A stretch of 64,000 bases of DNA from Kineosporia babensis. GTDB lineage: Bacteria > Actinomycetota > Actinomycetes > Actinomycetales > Kineosporiaceae. How positions within the stretch are numbered: the first letter of the stretch is position 1; every line of letters begins with the position of its first letter. The DNA lies in NCBI RefSeq assembly GCF_021129305.1, contig NZ_JAJOMB010000016.1:124001-188000 (forward strand), in the 5' to 3' direction. Under the pieces are notes generated by a model. The model was not told where the DNA came from, did no database searches, and saw only the letters and a program-made list of their open reading frames with translations. The position numbers and the translations under genes were made by a program. Below, piece by piece: positions 21,363-30,892 of this stretch.

Positions 21363-24300
21363 TTATGCGGTGACGCCGGTGACTTCGCCGAGATCGCGCA
21401 GGATCTCCGAAACGGCGACCGGATCAGGGCCCTTCACGTCGCCGTTGCTGCGCAGGAGCACCGAGTGGAGTTGCTGGTCCTCGAACTCGGTCGGGATCCC
21501 GATGATGAAGCCCGGATCCAGTACCACCGTGCAGGAGGTTCCGGAGGCGAAGGTGACCTCGATGCTGCCCTGCACACCGGCGTCCATCGGGCTCTCTCGC
21601 TGCCATCCCCGTCGTTCCAGGCCGAGCAGCTTGCCGGCCGGCACCTTCAGCCCCTCGAACTGCTCGAGGTGGCCGGACTCGGCGCTGCCCGGGCTCAGGG
21701 TGAACACCGAACGGGACAGCTGCGCGAAGGGCTGCAGGATCTCGTAGTCGGCGAAAACCTCGGTCCAGGCGGACACGTCGTCCAGATGCCTCGGATGCAC
21801 GACGCCCAGCACGGCGTCATCGGCCAGGACGACCTCTTCGTCGCTCACGTCGGCGAAGCTGCTGTCCTCGGCCACCCGCAGCGAGCCGGTCAGCCGGCCC
21901 TGCTCGTCGTACAGCCCCCAGACCAGCCGCCGCACGATGTGCCGCAGCAGCGGATGAGCGACGAAGAGCTGACGGAACTCTGCACCGCTCCACCGGCGCT
22001 GGTTCACCATGGCGAACTCCAGGCGGGCGATCACGTCCGTCGCGACCCGGCGAACGTCCTTCTTCAGCGCGGAGAACTGCTTGTACGCCGCGGGAGCCAG
22101 TTCCGGGTCGTCCTTGGCGCCTGGTTTGGGCAGCGTCTTGAGCCGTTTGCCGGCCGCGTCGGCGACGAACGGCTTCAGCTGCTCGTCGAACCCGACCACG
22201 AACTGCCGGGGCCCGTAGTCGAGGCGCAGGCTGCCGTCGTCCGCCAGGCCCAGCCCCGGGACCAGGCGGTCGGCCAGCTGATCGGCGGTCAGGCCGAGAT
22301 CGTCGGCGACCTCCGACATCTTCTCCTGGGCCCTGGTCTTCAGGCCCTTGAACTTGGCCCGCTGCGCGATGGTGTGCAGGTGCATCAGCGCCACATCGGT
22401 GCCGATCGTCGCCAGCACGCCCAGCCCGGCGACTGCCCGCTGGTGGCCACCTTCTCCGGGCCAGGCCAGGATCATCGGGGTCAGCCGACGCACCGCCTCG
22501 TCGTCACCGGCCAGGGCCACGGCATCGAGCGTCCAGTTCTCCTTGGGCTCGGCCCCGGCACCGAGCCAGCCCTCGAACAGGGCCCAGGCGAAGGCGGCCA
22601 GGTCGTCGGTGTTCACCGTCTCCTTGACCATGTCCAGCCCGGCGTACGGCTGGTCCATCCGGCTCAACGCGAACATCGTGATCAGGTACGTGACGGCGGT
22701 GTCCGGCAACACCGAGGAGCCATCCTTCACCCGCACCGACGGCAGCAGCCCGGGCAGGGCCCAGACCGGTTGATCCGGCACCTTCGCCGGCAGCACCATG
22801 AGCGGATCCCGCGCCAGCAACTCATCGATTGCCGCGGCCGCGGGGGCCCCGTAGCTCTGCGCGGCTTCCCGCACGGCCGCGCCTTCGCCTCGCGTGTTCA
22901 GCAGTACCAGCGCAGCCTCGGCCTGTCGGCGGGCCACCCCAGCTTTCCCCAGAGCCTGCGGCACCAGGGCGAGCGAGGCGTCGGCCGAGTGCCGCAGCAA
23001 CCAGGTGGTGGCCACTCCTCGTGCGCTCTTGCGTTGGGCAAGCCACTCGGCCGTCTTCACCGCCAGTTCCGGGGAGAACAGCGGCGCCAGAACGCGATAC
23101 GTGTCGGCCGGGCGAGCCTCGACCCGCAGGATCATGGGCGCGATGGCATCGGCGCCGAACCGGGCGACGATTGGGGCCAGTTCGTTCCAGCCGACCCAGT
23201 TGTCCGGTGCGTAACCGGGCAGCACCCGCCGGGCCAGGTCTTCGGGGGCCTCCAGCAAGAACGAGAGATTGTCGTACCAGTAGCCCCCGTGTTCATTGAT
23301 TCTTGCCGCTCGTTCCTCCCAGCTGCCGAGCGTTGCCGGATCACTGCGGTAGGTCAGGTACCCGCGCGGCACTTCGGCGAATGCCTCTTGTTCCCCGTCT
23401 CGCCAGTGCACGGCCGGCTGGGCCAGGCAGACCAGCCCGGTGATCACCTTCGGCCTGGCGGTCTTGACCCGGTTCAGCCACGGCGGCGAAACCAGCAGCG
23501 AAGGAAGGGCATCCGCGGCGGCCTCAACCGTCGTCGCGGCATCGTCCAGAAGACCCTGAGCTCGTTGCGCTGCCTGGGCCGGCAAGTCCGGCATCAGTGC
23601 GGCGGCCAGGTCGCGGTGCCCCAGCAGGTGGGCCCGCAGCAACTGCCCCAGTTCGGGTCCGGCCTCGGCCAGCAACCGCACCCCGCGCTCCGGATAGCGC
23701 GTCAAGGCTTCCTGCAGGGCCTGCGGCACGTACCGCTTACCGAAGCGCTCGATCAGCGCCCGCATCGCCTCATCCGAGGGAATCTGGGCCACGGCCAACA
23801 GCAGCCGACGCTCCCGGTCGCTGTCGATGTGCGTGTCCTCGTACCAGTCCAGAAGCGTGTCCAGCAGCTCGGCCCCGACCCCGTCGAGCAGCGTCGCGAC
23901 CTGAGTGTGGGTATCCGTGACCCGCCAGCGGAACCCCCACCGGGGCTGGTACACCGCGTCCAGCCGATTGAGCTGCTCCACCTCGGTCACCGCCTGAGTC
24001 AGCGCCACCGCCCGGTACACGTCGTTCTGCGTGGCGACGGTCGCGGCCACGCACTCCTCGACCCAGTCGGGTTCCCCGGGCGCCAGCAAGGTGGTGGCCA
24101 GCCGGTGATACTCATGCCGGTGACGATGCTTGGCCAGTTCGCTCACCACCCCCGCGTACTCCTCGGGCTCCGCGGCCGCCAGTGCAGCCCGCACCCGGAA
24201 CAGGTAGGCCAGGTGAAAGCCCTGCCACCAGTGGTTGCGGTCCTGTCCCGGTCGCATCGGGTAGATCTTGGCGGCGTCGCGGCCATCCCCCGCCAGCGCC

Positions 24301-24656
24301 ATCAGCTCGACCACCGCATGTGCCGCGAAAGCCAGCCCACGCTCGGCGATCCAGAGGTCGGCGAACGGCACCTTGCGGACGTCCACGCCGTGCCGGTCGA
24401 GCAGTGCGGTCGCCACCACTGCGGCCCCCAGCGGCGTAGCGTCGGCCCGGTCGTCGAGCCAGGCCAGCCCGGCCTCACCCAGCTCAGGGGCCTGGCTGCG
24501 GCCCAACGCCGGCCTCAGGTCCTCAAGGTCCTGGCCGAGCGCGCTCTGGACCATGTGCCGCGGCTGGGCGACCGGGGTGAACGGCCCCACCCCGAGACTG
24601 CCTCGCCGGGACGACAACTGACGCTGCCAGCCAGCACTGAACTCGAAGTCACGCAT
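21363..24656 (-). CDS. DUF4132 domain giant protein
   Basis: A 1097-residue cytoplasmic protein. ATG 24656 has GGAGGA about 10 bases upstream; the open frame continues to 25550 but overlaps a plus-strand gene and is not used. The middle is helical, HEAT/armadillo-like (many repeats of 35-40 residues with Ala and Leu). The C-terminal third from about 830 (LYDEQGRLTGSLRVAEDSSFADVSDEEV, VGVVHPRHLDDVSAWTEVFADYEILQPFAQL) is the DUF4132 domain, also seen in E. coli MolR-like proteins. Function unknown in all members. It is divergent from an unrecognised gene at 24738. Confidence 0.9.
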   Translation of the reverse strand: MRDFEFSAGWQRQLSSRRGSLGVGPFTPVAQPRHMVQSALGQDLEDLRPALGRSQAPELGEAGLAWLDDRADATPLGAAVVATALLDRHGVDVRKVPFADLWIAERGLAFAAHAVVELMALAGDGRDAAKIYPMRPGQDRNHWWQGFHLAYLFRVRAALAAAEPEEYAGVVSELAKHRHRHEYHRLATTLLAPGEPDWVEECVAATVATQNDVYRAVALTQAVTEVEQLNRLDAVYQPRWGFRWRVTDTHTQVATLLDGVGAELLDTLLDWYEDTHIDSDRERRLLLAVAQIPSDEAMRALIERFGKRYVPQALQEALTRYPERGVRLLAEAGPELGQLLRAHLLGHRDLAAALMPDLPAQAAQRAQGLLDDAATTVEAAADALPSLLVSPPWLNRVKTARPKVITGLVCLAQPAVHWRDGEQEAFAEVPRGYLTYRSDPATLGSWEERAARINEHGGYWYDNLSFLLEAPEDLARRVLPGYAPDNWVGWNELAPIVARFGADAIAPMILRVEARPADTYRVLAPLFSPELAVKTAEWLAQRKSARGVATTWLLRHSADASLALVPQALGKAGVARRQAEAALVLLNTRGEGAAVREAAQSYGAPAAAAIDELLARDPLMVLPAKVPDQPVWALPGLLPSVRVKDGSSVLPDTAVTYLITMFALSRMDQPYAGLDMVKETVNTDDLAAFAWALFEGWLGAGAEPKENWTLDAVALAGDDEAVRRLTPMILAWPGEGGHQRAVAGLGVLATIGTDVALMHLHTIAQRAKFKGLKTRAQEKMSEVADDLGLTADQLADRLVPGLGLADDGSLRLDYGPRQFVVGFDEQLKPFVADAAGKRLKTLPKPGAKDDPELAPAAYKQFSALKKDVRRVATDVIARLEFAMVNQRRWSGAEFRQLFVAHPLLRHIVRRLVWGLYDEQGRLTGSLRVAEDSSFADVSDEEVVLADDAVLGVVHPRHLDDVSAWTEVFADYEILQPFAQLSRSVFTLSPGSAESGHLEQFEGLKVPAGKLLGLERRGWQRESPMDAGVQGSIEVTFASGTSCTVVLDPGFIIGIPTEFEDQQLHSVLLRSNGDVKGPDPVAVSEILRDLGEVTGVTA

Positions 24657-24737
24657 GGTCCTGGATCCTCCGCCTGAGAAGCGCCTCGTCGATACGTTGG
24701 GGAACCCTAGCCACGGGGTCCGACAAAATCGCGGCCA

Positions 24738-25502
24738 ATGCAACTGACCAGGACAAACAGCAGCCGGTTGACGATCTCCGGAAGGCCTGCGAGAGTCCGG
24801 GACCTCAGTTCCCGGATCGAGGAGTTCGTCGTGCCTGCAGCCGTTTTCCGACCAGAGGTGCTGGACGAGACCGGCGGTGTCCGTTGGGCCACCCAGGCCT
24901 CGCAGAGCCTTGGTTTCGGCCTGCACGTGGTTCGCGATCTCGAGCCCCGCCAGGCCCTGGTCATGGTGGGCGGCAAGTTCGTCCGGGAGCTGGATCCGGG
25001 CGAACTGCCCGCTCGCCCTGACGGGAACTGGCTGAATGTTCTGCATCAGGCCACGGGCACGACCGACGAAGGCGCCCTGATCCTGGCCGGCCAGGGCACA
25101 TCGGGCTGGTCCTTCGCCTTCGACCTCAGCGGCCTGACCGCGATGGACGACGAGTTCGACCTGCCGGGCATGCCGGGCAGCACCTTTCGGGCCAAGATCG
25201 TCGCCCAGCTGCCGCCCGGCCCACTGACCCGAGCCCTGTTCAGTTGCAGCGTCAACGGCGACGAGCACCTGATGTTCTCGGATGGCAGCGAGGACTCGAT
25301 GTTCCGCCTCGCCTGGACAGACACACTGCCCCCGGAGGAATTCCCGCCGCCCCTGCGCCCGGCCGCCGAGGCCGCCGGCGTCCACCCGGACGAGAACGAT
25401 TTCGACACCTATCAGGGCCTGCGGACCATCTGCGCCCTCGCCGGACTGGCCTGGACCCCCGAGGAATTCCGCAACCAGCGGCTCGCCATGGGATATTTCT
25501 GA
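24738..25502 (+). CDS. Unrecognised 254-residue protein
   Basis: I do not recognise a family. The protein is soluble, without a signal peptide or membrane segment, acidic in the C-terminal half, and rich in Pro and Asp. Segments such as WSFAFDLSGLTAMDDEFD and LFSCSVNGDEHLMFSDGSEDS suggest a beta-sandwich. The reading frame is long, has actinobacterial codon bias, and sits between the divergent DUF4132 gene (81-base gap) and the GPP34 gene. Proximity to DUF4132 may be functional, but this is inference. Confidence 0.7.
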   Translation: MQLTRTNSSRLTISGRPARVRDLSSRIEEFVVPAAVFRPEVLDETGGVRWATQASQSLGFGLHVVRDLEPRQALVMVGGKFVRELDPGELPARPDGNWLNVLHQATGTTDEGALILAGQGTSGWSFAFDLSGLTAMDDEFDLPGMPGSTFRAKIVAQLPPGPLTRALFSCSVNGDEHLMFSDGSEDSMFRLAWTDTLPPEEFPPPLRPAAEAAGVHPDENDFDTYQGLRTICALAGLAWTPEEFRNQRLAMGYF

Positions 25503-25593
25503 TCTCGAACCGAAATTGAGGACGGTGTGGGCACCCCACGCTGCCCGCACAGCTCACACCTGAGTCAGGTTCTACAGAGATTGTGGAGGCATC

Positions 25594-26334
25594 ATGGCCG
25601 CCGGCCACCGGCCCGAAGAGTTCCTGATCGCCGAGGACCTGATGCTCCTCCTGCTCGACGACACGAAGGGCACCATCATCGGTGGAGGAGCAGCGCCGTA
25701 CCTGCTGGCCGGTGCCCTACTGTCCGATCTGGCCCTGCTGGAGCGAATTGAGCTGGGCCCGAAGGAAGGCCTCTTCAGACAGCGCAAGCTCCTACCCCGC
25801 GGCCAGGGCCGGCTATCCAATCCGCTGCTGCAGCAAGCTCTCGACGAGGTGGCCCACAAGCCTCGGCCCGCGCAGTCGATCGTGAACAAGCTCGAGGACG
25901 GCCTGGATGAGCAGGTACCGGTCCGGCTCGTCGAGCGCGGTCTGGTCCGGCAAGAGGAGAAAACGCTCCTGCGCTTCATCTCCCAGACCATCTACCCCAG
26001 CGTCGACGTCACCCGCAAACAGGCCGTCCGCAACGAGATCCGAGGCGTACTGGAGCACGGACTCACCGCCCGGCCCCACATCGCCGCCCTGATTGCCCTG
26101 CTGTCCGCCGCGGGCTCCCTCAAACGAGTCTTCAAGGATCAGGGCCTGCCCTGGTCAACCGAGGTCAGGCAGCGGGCCCGGGAGATCCAGAAGGGTGACT
26201 GGGGCTCGGGAGTGATCAGCGCAGCCGTGGCGGCGTGTGTGTCCTCGATCGCCCGCGACGCTGCCTCGGCCGGGAACCACAGCAGCTCCAGCGGTGGCGA
26301 CGGTGGTGGGGATGGCGGAGGAGGAGGCGACTGA
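25594..26334 (+). CDS. GPP34 (Golgi phosphoprotein 3-like) family protein
   Basis: A 246-residue GPP34 protein. TGGAGG lies 6 bases before ATG 25594. Typical features are LIAEDLMLLLLDDTKGTIIG at the start, LLAGALLSDLALLERI, and the basic loop region in the middle; the C-terminal helix block AVRNEIRGVLEHG leads to ALIALLSAAG. In eukaryotes the fold binds PI4P at Golgi membranes; bacterial members are common in actinomycetes and of unknown role. The protein ends in an unusual Ser/Gly/Asp-rich tail (about 17 residues), probably disordered. Confidence 0.92.
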   Translation: MAAGHRPEEFLIAEDLMLLLLDDTKGTIIGGGAAPYLLAGALLSDLALLERIELGPKEGLFRQRKLLPRGQGRLSNPLLQQALDEVAHKPRPAQSIVNKLEDGLDEQVPVRLVERGLVRQEEKTLLRFISQTIYPSVDVTRKQAVRNEIRGVLEHGLTARPHIAALIALLSAAGSLKRVFKDQGLPWSTEVRQRAREIQKGDWGSGVISAAVAACVSSIARDAASAGNHSSSSGGDGGGDGGGGGD

Positions 26335-26483
26335 GGCCATCGCCACGATGAGCGTGCCGGGCAACCAGCAGGGCAAGCCCACACAACCGCCACCACGGGT
26401 CTGCCAACACTGGCACCTGACGCTCCGAAAGCTCCCTGGAATCTGCTCTTCCGCGAGAAGGAGCGCACCTCTAGCAGAGGCGC

Positions 26484-27041
26484 TCACAGCCCAGTGAGCA
26501 GCGCTTTCGCCCCGGCGGTGGCCGCGTCCGCCGAACTTTGCTGCCCCGTAGCTCGGGCCAGGATGAAGGCGCCCTCGACCACGGCGAGCAATGCAGCTGC
26601 CGTACTGACCGGGTCCAGCGACGAAGGCAGCGACCCGTCCTCCTGCCCTTCACGAACCACGTTCTCCAGCAGGTCGGCCAACTCGGTGAACGCCACCCTC
26701 AGCGAGCTCTGGAGTTCCGGATCGGCCAGCACGCCGGCGTCATAGGCGAACCCGCCCACCCGGCAGCCCTCGAGCGCTGAGTCTGCGGATTTGAGGAACG
26801 CCAACAAGCGCTCCCTGCCGGTGGGCAGTCCAGCCATGGCCGCCTGGACCGCCTCGAGCAGGTCGCGGCCGTTCTCGTCCACGACCTCCTTGCCGAGCCC
26901 GGTCTTGGACGGGAAGTGGTGGTAGTAACTGCCCTGGCCAACCCCTGAATCCGCCATCACCTGCTTCGGGCTGGTCGTCGAGTAGCCGTTGCGCCAGAAC
27001 ATCCGCTTGGCCGAGTCGACGATCCTGCGCCTGTTGTCCAT
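26484..27041 (-). CDS. TetR/AcrR family regulator
   Basis: A 185-residue repressor. HTH: RIVDSAKRMFWRNGYSTTS then QVMADSGVGQGSYYHHFPSK. The C-terminal helix AALLAVVEGAFILARATGQ is as in the TetR_C subgroup found with quinone/aldehyde stress genes. It is divergent from the alpha/beta hydrolase gene, and a clear palindrome (27087-27102) lies between them, so it most likely represses both. One Cys (ALEGCRVGG) could be a redox or electrophile sensor, which is speculation. Confidence 0.9.
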   Translation of the reverse strand: MDNRRRIVDSAKRMFWRNGYSTTSPKQVMADSGVGQGSYYHHFPSKTGLGKEVVDENGRDLLEAVQAAMAGLPTGRERLLAFLKSADSALEGCRVGGFAYDAGVLADPELQSSLRVAFTELADLLENVVREGQEDGSLPSSLDPVSTAAALLAVVEGAFILARATGQQSSADAATAGAKALLTGL

Positions 27042-27086
27042 GGCGGGACCCTAGCACCGCACCATACCTACCTTGAGGGTTGCCGC

Positions 27087-27102
27087 CATACCTAGAGGTA
27101 TG
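27087..27102. promoter_or_regulatory. TetR operator between regulator and hydrolase
   Basis: CATACCT-AG-AGGTATG is a palindrome with perfect 7-bp arms. A third copy of the half-site CATACCTA starts at 27063. It lies in the divergent intergenic region of the TetR (26484) and hydrolase (27148) genes. Confidence 0.75.
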
Positions 27103-27147
27103 TATGGTCGAAGACGTTCGCCCCCGAGCCGGAAACGGAGACCAGCC

Positions 27148-28029
<882 letters not shown>

Positions 28030-28042
28030 GCCGGCAGACGTC

Positions 28043-28070
28043 CCGGCCGGCTCCCCCACGAGCCGGCCGG
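28043..28070. terminator. Perfect 11-bp hairpin inside hydrolase-DsbA operon
   Basis: CCGGCCGGCTC (28043-28053) and GAGCCGGCCGG (28060-28070) are exact complements with a 6-base loop. It stands between two genes that otherwise look co-transcribed and may act as a partial terminator or RNA processing/stability element. Confidence 0.55.
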
Positions 28071-28092
28071 TAGCCCGCGACCAGAAGGAGAA

Positions 28093-28839
28093 ATGGCTTC
28101 GATGAACCTCAGCGCGACTGCGACCGCCGACATCAACTTCTATTTCGATCCGATCTGCCCGTTCGCCTGGATGACCAGTAAATGGATCCGGATGGTCCAG
28201 GCCCAGCGCGACTACACCGTCGACTGGCGGTTCATCTCCCTGCGCCTGATCAACGCCCACATCGATTACGACAGCCACTTCCCGCCGGAGTACGAGGCCC
28301 AGCACACGGCCGGCCTGCGGCTCCTGCGCGTGGCCGCGGCGGCCCGCGAACAGCACGGCCGCGCCGCAATAGGCCCGCTGTACGCCGCGTTCGGGGCCCG
28401 GATCCTGGAGACGCTGCCGAACGAGAACCGCAAGCCGGGTTGGCAGGGCGCCCCCGAGCTGGCCGCCGACGCCCTGGCTGAGGCCGGCCTGCCGGTCTCG
28501 TTCACGGAGTACCTGGACGACGTCTCCCGAGACGCCGAGATCCAGGCCGAGTCGGACGAGGCGCTGTCGTTGACGGGTAAGGACGTCGGTACGCCGATCG
28601 TGCATTTCGAGCCGCCCGAGGGGGTCGCCTTCTTCGGGCCGGTGATCAGTCGGCTGCCGGACGAGGATCAGGCCGCGGTGCTGTGGGACCACGTCCTCGG
28701 TCTGGCCCGCTTCCCCGGCTTCGCAGAGCTCAAGCGCAGCCTGCGGGAACAGCCTCAGCTGCCGTCGTTCGGGGTCACCACGCAAAAACCGGGCCGGGTC
28801 GAGGACTGGCACGCCGGAAGCCGGCGCCTCAAGAAGTAA
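28093..28839 (+). CDS. DsbA-like, mycothiol-dependent nitroreductase Rv2466c family
   Basis: A 248-residue thioredoxin-fold protein. AGAAGGAG lies just before ATG 28093. INFYFDPICPFAWMTSKWIR corresponds to the active-site segment of Rv2466c, where the motif is CPWC. Here it is CPFA, so only the nucleophilic Cys remains and the resolving Cys is missing. TGKDVGTPIVHF is the cis-Pro loop. Rv2466c reduces via mycothiol; a one-Cys form could work by a monothiol mechanism. It pairs with the epoxide hydrolase-like enzyme, fitting detoxification of electrophiles. Length and order are normal for the family. Confidence 0.85.
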   Translation: MASMNLSATATADINFYFDPICPFAWMTSKWIRMVQAQRDYTVDWRFISLRLINAHIDYDSHFPPEYEAQHTAGLRLLRVAAAAREQHGRAAIGPLYAAFGARILETLPNENRKPGWQGAPELAADALAEAGLPVSFTEYLDDVSRDAEIQAESDEALSLTGKDVGTPIVHFEPPEGVAFFGPVISRLPDEDQAAVLWDHVLGLARFPGFAELKRSLREQPQLPSFGVTTQKPGRVEDWHAGSRRLKK

Positions 28840-28844
28840 ACCCG

Positions 28845-29417
28845 TCAAGGCTGCGGCGACGTCCGGTTGACGGCCTGGTCACCGAACGGCCCGAACAGGT
28901 GCAGGATCTCGACCGCCTCGTCGCCGGTTGGCCCGAACCAGTGCGGCTTTGCGGTGTCGAACTCGGCCAGTTCCCCAGGAGCAAGCTGGTATTCGTGCTC
29001 GCCGAGGACCAACTGAAGTCGCCCGGCCAGCACGTACAGCCACTCGTAGCCTGGATGACTGGTCAGCCGGCGCTCGCGCGGGCCGAGAAGCTGCTTGAAC
29101 ACCTGCACCCGGCCCGGGTAGCGGGTGATCGGCACCAGCACGCTGCCCTGCCGGTGGTGGCGCGGTTCGAGGTGGATCCGGGGATCGCCCGAGGCCGGAG
29201 CCGCGACCAGCTGGTCCAGCGCGACGTGCAGGGCCTGCGCCAGCGGGATCAGCAGGTCCAGGGTGGGCCGGCGCAGGCCGCTCTCGAGCCTGGAGAGGGT
29301 GCTCACCGACAGGCCGGTCTCCTCGGCCAGGGACTTCAGCGTGCGCCCGCGCGCCTTGCGGGCCGAGTGCAGCCTCGGCCCGATGCCCTCCAGGATCGTG
29401 TTCACGTCGACGGCCAT
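28845..29417 (-). CDS. XRE family regulator with C-terminal cupin
   Basis: A 190-residue regulator (start ATG 29417; ATG 29426 also possible). HTH: LKSLAEETGLSVSTLSRLESGLRRPTLD. A cupin domain occupies about 95-180: HPGYEWLYVLAGRLQLVLGEHEYQLAPGELAEF, then PHWFGPTGDEAVEILHLF. Regulators of this form usually control a neighbouring transporter or enzyme in response to a small ligand held in the cupin. The divergent MFS gene at 29487 is the obvious target; two inverted repeats lie between. Confidence 0.9.
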   Translation of the reverse strand: MAVDVNTILEGIGPRLHSARKARGRTLKSLAEETGLSVSTLSRLESGLRRPTLDLLIPLAQALHVALDQLVAAPASGDPRIHLEPRHHRQGSVLVPITRYPGRVQVFKQLLGPRERRLTSHPGYEWLYVLAGRLQLVLGEHEYQLAPGELAEFDTAKPHWFGPTGDEAVEILHLFGPFGDQAVNRTSPQP

Positions 29418-29427
29418 GACGAGCATT

Positions 29428-29442
29428 TTGCAGTTCTCGCAA
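29428..29442. promoter_or_regulatory. Inverted repeat, likely XRE operator
   Basis: TTGC (29428-29431) and GCAA (29439-29442) flank GTTCTC, which is itself mirrored by GAGAAC at 29451-29456. The position, next to the XRE start and upstream of the MFS gene, suits an operator. Confidence 0.5.
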
Positions 29443-29462
29443 CTTCCCTGGAGAACCTGGGG

Positions 29463-29483
29463 CGGTGATCCCGATGATCACCG
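29463..29483. promoter_or_regulatory. Perfect 8-bp inverted repeat just before the MFS start
   Basis: CGGTGATC-CCGAT-GATCACCG ends 3 bases before ATG 29487. It could be a second operator, or an mRNA hairpin that hides the ribosome site, as no clear Shine-Dalgarno is present elsewhere. Confidence 0.5.
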
Positions 29484-29486
29484 TCC

Positions 29487-30875
29487 ATGAGCACCGCTAC
29501 TTCCTTGAGCGCGGCCCGGCGCTGGAGCATCCTCGCCGTCTGCGCGAGCGCCATGTTCCTGGTCGGCCTCGACACCACGATCGTCAACGTGGCCCTGCCC
29601 GAGATCGGCCGCGGCCTGACGGCCACAACCTCCGGCCTGCAATGGGTCGTCGACGCCTACACCGTCGTCTTCGCCGGCCTGCTGATCAGCGCGGGTGCGC
29701 TGGCCGACCGGTTCGGGCGGCGGCGCGTCTTCCTGATCGGATTGACGACGTTCGGGCTGGCATCGGTGGGATGTGCGGTGGCGCCCTCGCTGGGATCCCT
29801 GATCGGGTTTCGCGTGCTGCAGGGCGTCGGGGCCTCGATGCTGGGCCCGGTCGCCCTCGGGATCGTGGTCAACGCCATGCCCGATCCCCGCGAGCGAGCC
29901 CGGGCGATCGGCATCTGGGCCTCGGTCTTCGGGTTGAGCATGGCCACCGGTCCGGTCCTCGGTGGCGCCCTGACCACGGCCTTCGGCTGGCGCTCGGTGT
30001 TCTGGGTGGTGGTCCCCACGGCCGCCGCAGCCATCGCGCTCGTCCTGTGGATCGTCCCGGAGTCGCGCCCCGCCACCGGCCGACGGCTCGACCCGCCCGG
30101 CCAGGTCCTGCTGATCGCCTTGATCGTCGGCACCGTCTGGGTCCTGATCGAGGCGCCGGAACTGGGCTGGGGCTCACCGCCGATCCTCACCGGCTACCTG
30201 GTGGTCGCCCTGCTGCTGGCCGGCTTCGCCCGAGTGGAGTCACGGCGGGCCTACCCGGTGATCGACCCTCGGCTGTTTCGCCACTCTGGTTTCGCCGCCG
30301 CCGGAATCGGTGCCCTGGCCGTCTTCGTGGCCCTGAACATCGTGCTCTTCCTGATCACGTTCTACCTCCAGGTCGCCCAGGACTGGTCGCCGCTCAAGGC
30401 CGGGGCCGTCAGCCTGCCGCTCGCCATCTGCGCCACAGTCTGTGCTCCCCTGGCCGGTCACCTCGTCGCCCGCATTGGCGCCCGGCCTCCCCTCTACCTG
30501 GCCAGCGGGGCCTTCGCTGCCGGTGGCGTCATCCTGCTGGCGGCCGGCAGCGCTCCGGCAACGACGATGCTCCTGTGCGCCAATGCCCTGATCGGCGTGG
30601 GAGTCGGCTTCGCGAACGCCCCGATCACCAACGCCGCAGTGAACAGCCTGCCTCGGGAACGAGCCGGAGTGGCCGGTGGCATCACCTCATCCGCCCGGCA
30701 GGTGGGCGCCAGCCTCGGCATCGCCGTCGCCGGAGGCCTTTTCACCGGCCACACTCCGGAAACCCTCGGCGCCGCAATGCGACCCGGCTGGGTGATCGTC
30801 GTCCTGTGCGGTCTGGTCCTGCTCGCCATCGGTGCCGCCGAGAACCCCTACCGGTCGAAGGCGTCCACCACGTGA
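29487..30875 (+). CDS. MFS drug efflux transporter, DHA2 family
   Basis: A 462-residue transporter with about 14 hydrophobic segments. LDTTIVNVALPEIG is the DHA2 motif D1, LADRFGRRRVF motif A, and GFRVLQGVGASMLGPVA the motif C-like region. It is divergent from the XRE-cupin regulator and preceded by inverted repeats. Role is likely antibiotic or metabolite export. Substrate not predictable. Confidence 0.93.
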   Translation: MSTATSLSAARRWSILAVCASAMFLVGLDTTIVNVALPEIGRGLTATTSGLQWVVDAYTVVFAGLLISAGALADRFGRRRVFLIGLTTFGLASVGCAVAPSLGSLIGFRVLQGVGASMLGPVALGIVVNAMPDPRERARAIGIWASVFGLSMATGPVLGGALTTAFGWRSVFWVVVPTAAAAIALVLWIVPESRPATGRRLDPPGQVLLIALIVGTVWVLIEAPELGWGSPPILTGYLVVALLLAGFARVESRRAYPVIDPRLFRHSGFAAAGIGALAVFVALNIVLFLITFYLQVAQDWSPLKAGAVSLPLAICATVCAPLAGHLVARIGARPPLYLASGAFAAGGVILLAAGSAPATTMLLCANALIGVGVGFANAPITNAAVNSLPRERAGVAGGITSSARQVGASLGIAVAGGLFTGHTPETLGAAMRPGWVIVVLCGLVLLAIGAAENPYRSKASTT

Positions 30876-30892
30876 ACGACCTAGGCCCGGGC

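Noticed and set aside
21465-24677. 1070-codon open frame opposite DUF4132
   Set aside because: No ribosome site, low-complexity composition, and the opposite strand encodes a recognisable domain.
24657-25550. N-terminal extension of the DUF4132 frame
   Set aside because: It would overlap the plus-strand gene at 24738 and skip the good ribosome site at 24656.
26335-26483. Possible small gene after GPP34
   Set aside because: The open frame there is a continuation of a shadow frame, Pro/Thr-rich and without a ribosome site.
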